Part shown: piece after piece, positions 21,842 to 22,927 of the stretch
Position numbering within the stretch: position 1 is the first letter of the stretch
Layout: each line of letters begins with the position of its first letter
Source of the DNA: BP-133 sp040756995
GTDB taxonomy: Bacteria; Actinomycetota; Acidimicrobiia; IMCC26256; BP-133
Assembly (NCBI GenBank): GCA_040756995.1
Contig: JBFLYK010000082.1
Location: 1 to 22,927 of the forward strand
DNA length: 22,927 bases
Direction of reading: 5' to 3'
Position numbers and translations under genes: made by a program
The notes under the pieces: model-generated
Database searches by the model: none
Seen by the model: only the letters and a program-made list of their open reading frames with translations
What the model was told of the DNA's origin: nothing

Positions 21842-22617
21842 GCGACCCGGTCCTGCTGGAGCGCGACGGCGATGTCGCCGAGCTCGTCCTCAACCGGCCG
21901 GAGCGCCGCAACGCGCTCGATCAGGCGGCGGTGGCCGCCTTTGCCGGTGCCCTCGACGAGCTGGAGAAGGACCCGCCGCGGGCGCTCCTGCTCCGGGGCG
22001 AGGGCAAGGGGTTCTGCGCCGGGCGCGACCTGAGCGACGCCGAGCCCCTCACCGAAGACGCCGAGGCGATCCTGCGGGACGGCCTGAACCCGCTGGTGGC
22101 CCGGCTGGTCGGGCTCCAGTGCCCGACGGTGGCCGCGGTCCAGGGTGCGGCGCTGGGCACCGGCCTCGGCCTGGCCCTGGCCTGTGACCTCCTGATCGTC
22201 GGGGAGAGCGCCAAGATCGGCAGCCCGTTCGCGGCCATCGGCGCCGTCCTCGACTCGGGCGCCCATCACTTTCTCTGCTCCCGCATCGGTCCGACCCGCA
22301 CGTTGGAACTCGTCTACACCGGCCGGTTCCTGTCGGGCGCGGAGGCCGTCGAGTGGGGCATCGCCAACCGGGTCGTCCCCGACGACGAACTGCTCGAGGT
22401 GGCCCGGAGTCTGGCCGCCACCATCGCCGCCGGCCCGACCGCGGCCTTCCTCCACTCGAAGCGGATCGTCATCCGCATCACCGAAGGAGCGGTCTCGCTC
22501 CACGACGTCCTGGCCGACGAGGCCGAGGCCCAAGGGGCGGCGGCCCGCACTCACGACTACGGCGAGGGCATCACCGCCTTCCAGGAGAAGCGCAAGCCGA
22601 CCTTCACCGGCCGGTAG
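21838..22617 (+). CDS. Enoyl-CoA hydratase/isomerase (crotonase) of phenylacetate pathway type, PaaG- or PaaF-like
   Basis: This 259-residue crotonase has the oxyanion-hole segments GEGKGFCAGRDLSD and VQGAALGTGLGLALACDLL. An LDSGAHHF stretch keeps the Asp of the PaaG-type PDSGG motif but lacks the Glu pair of ordinary hydratases. That makes a 1,2-epoxyphenylacetyl-CoA isomerase (PaaG) role more likely than hydratase (PaaF), but the residues after Asp differ from known PaaG. It is translationally coupled to paaZ through ATGA, so a role in the same pathway is likely. The C-terminus AFQEKRKPTFTGR is typical of crotonases. No further paa gene follows in the window; the ring epoxidase subunits and CoA ligase must be elsewhere. 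Confidence 0.85.
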   Translation: MSDPVLLERDGDVAELVLNRPERRNALDQAAVAAFAGALDELEKDPPRALLLRGEGKGFCAGRDLSDAEPLTEDAEAILRDGLNPLVARLVGLQCPTVAAVQGAALGTGLGLALACDLLIVGESAKIGSPFAAIGAVLDSGAHHFLCSRIGPTRTLELVYTGRFLSGAEAVEWGIANRVVPDDELLEVARSLAATIAAGPTAAFLHSKRIVIRITEGAVSLHDVLADEAEAQGAAARTHDYGEGITAFQEKRKPTFTGR

Positions 22618-22674
22618 CGGTCCCCGCGGTAGCGAGCGCGCATGCTACGAACCGTTCCCGGGTAGCGCGAAGTC

Positions 22675-22927
22675 ATGGCACGCCCTCAACAACCTGAGCT
22701 CGCTCGCAGCGCCAAGACCGACCTCGACCCCGACCACGTCGAAACCGGTCTGCAGGGACAGAAGCAGCCGGCGGCCGGCGGTGAGGCCGGCCCGGTCCCA
22801 CCCGAGAACCAGCCCGGCCACCATCCGCCGGAAGAGCAGGACAAGCCGGACCTCGACGCCTTCGCCGCCCGACTGGGGACCGACCCCAAGGCGCCGGCGG
22901 CGACCGGCGCCCGCAAGCCGCCTCGCA
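22675..22927 (+). CDS. Hydrophilic hypothetical protein, 3' end outside window
   Basis: An open frame from ATG 22675 runs to the window edge, giving at least 84 residues. It is rich in Pro, Gln, Asp and Gly, with no hydrophobic stretch (segments such as VETGLQGQKQPAAGG and PVPPENQPGHHPPEEQDKPD). It looks like a disordered cytoplasmic protein. No strong ribosome site precedes the ATG. The short gap 22618-22674 after the crotonase shows nothing recognisable. No family is named. Confidence 0.5.
   Translation, partial: MARPQQPELARSAKTDLDPDHVETGLQGQKQPAAGGEAGPVPPENQPGHHPPEEQDKPDLDAFAARLGTDPKAPAATGARKPPR

Overview
The window reads as chromosomal DNA of a high-GC actinobacterium (Actinomycetota). 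The signs are uniformly GC-rich coding DNA, frequent GTG starts, ATGA and CTAG gene overlaps, an actinobacterial style of Ser/Thr/Pro-rich exported proteins, and an IclR-controlled alcohol-oxidation operon of the kind found in alkane-degrading actinobacteria. The class cannot be fixed from sequence alone; Acidimicrobiia-like, mycobacterial and nocardioid hosts all remain possible. There are no tRNA or rRNA genes, CRISPR arrays, insertion sequences or phage genes.

Layout. (1) 1-256 is the end of a [2Fe-2S] subunit of a molybdenum hydroxylase. (2) 272-7481 is an unbroken minus-strand run of ten genes. Read in the direction of transcription it starts with pmoC, pmoA and pmoB, a complete copper membrane monooxygenase (CuMMO: methane, ammonia and short-alkane monooxygenase superfamily). 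A strong hairpin follows, then two small single-span membrane proteins, an epoxide-hydrolase-like enzyme, a TPM-domain membrane protein, a secreted cupredoxin and a DsbA/FrnE-like thiol oxidoreductase. (3) 7663-9397 holds three plus-strand membrane-protein genes and, on the minus strand, a 30-residue membrane peptide. (4) 9408-13175 (minus) is an IclR regulator followed by a tightly overlapping operon of amidohydrolase, DUF59 protein and zinc alcohol dehydrogenase. From memory, this trio usually accompanies soluble diiron propane monooxygenases; here it sits beside a copper enzyme. (5) 13405-16217 is a membrane-anchored Ser/Thr-rich protein coupled to a polysaccharide deacetylase-glycosyltransferase fusion. 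(6) 16214-19693 holds housekeeping or stress genes: an ABC-F ATPase, a universal stress protein and a secreted EEP-family nuclease/phosphatase. (7) 19697-22617 is a phenylacetate-catabolism pair (paaZ and a crotonase) behind a TetR-type palindrome. (8) From 22675 a hydrophilic hypothetical protein runs off the end.

How the genes may work together. The CuMMO would oxidise a small hydrocarbon (short alkane, alkene or possibly methane) to an alcohol or epoxide. The zinc alcohol dehydrogenase would take the alcohol onward and the epoxide hydrolase would open epoxides. The cupredoxin and thiol oxidoreductase could supply electron transfer, copper handling or disulfide formation outside the membrane. 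The metal ligands of PmoB (mature N-terminal His plus HxH) and both PmoC copper sites are intact, so the enzyme looks functional. The substrate is not determinable from this window: there is no methanol dehydrogenase or hydroxylamine oxidoreductase gene here. The most notable material is the actinobacterial pmoCAB locus with its small membrane proteins and its pairing with a diiron-monooxygenase-type accessory operon.
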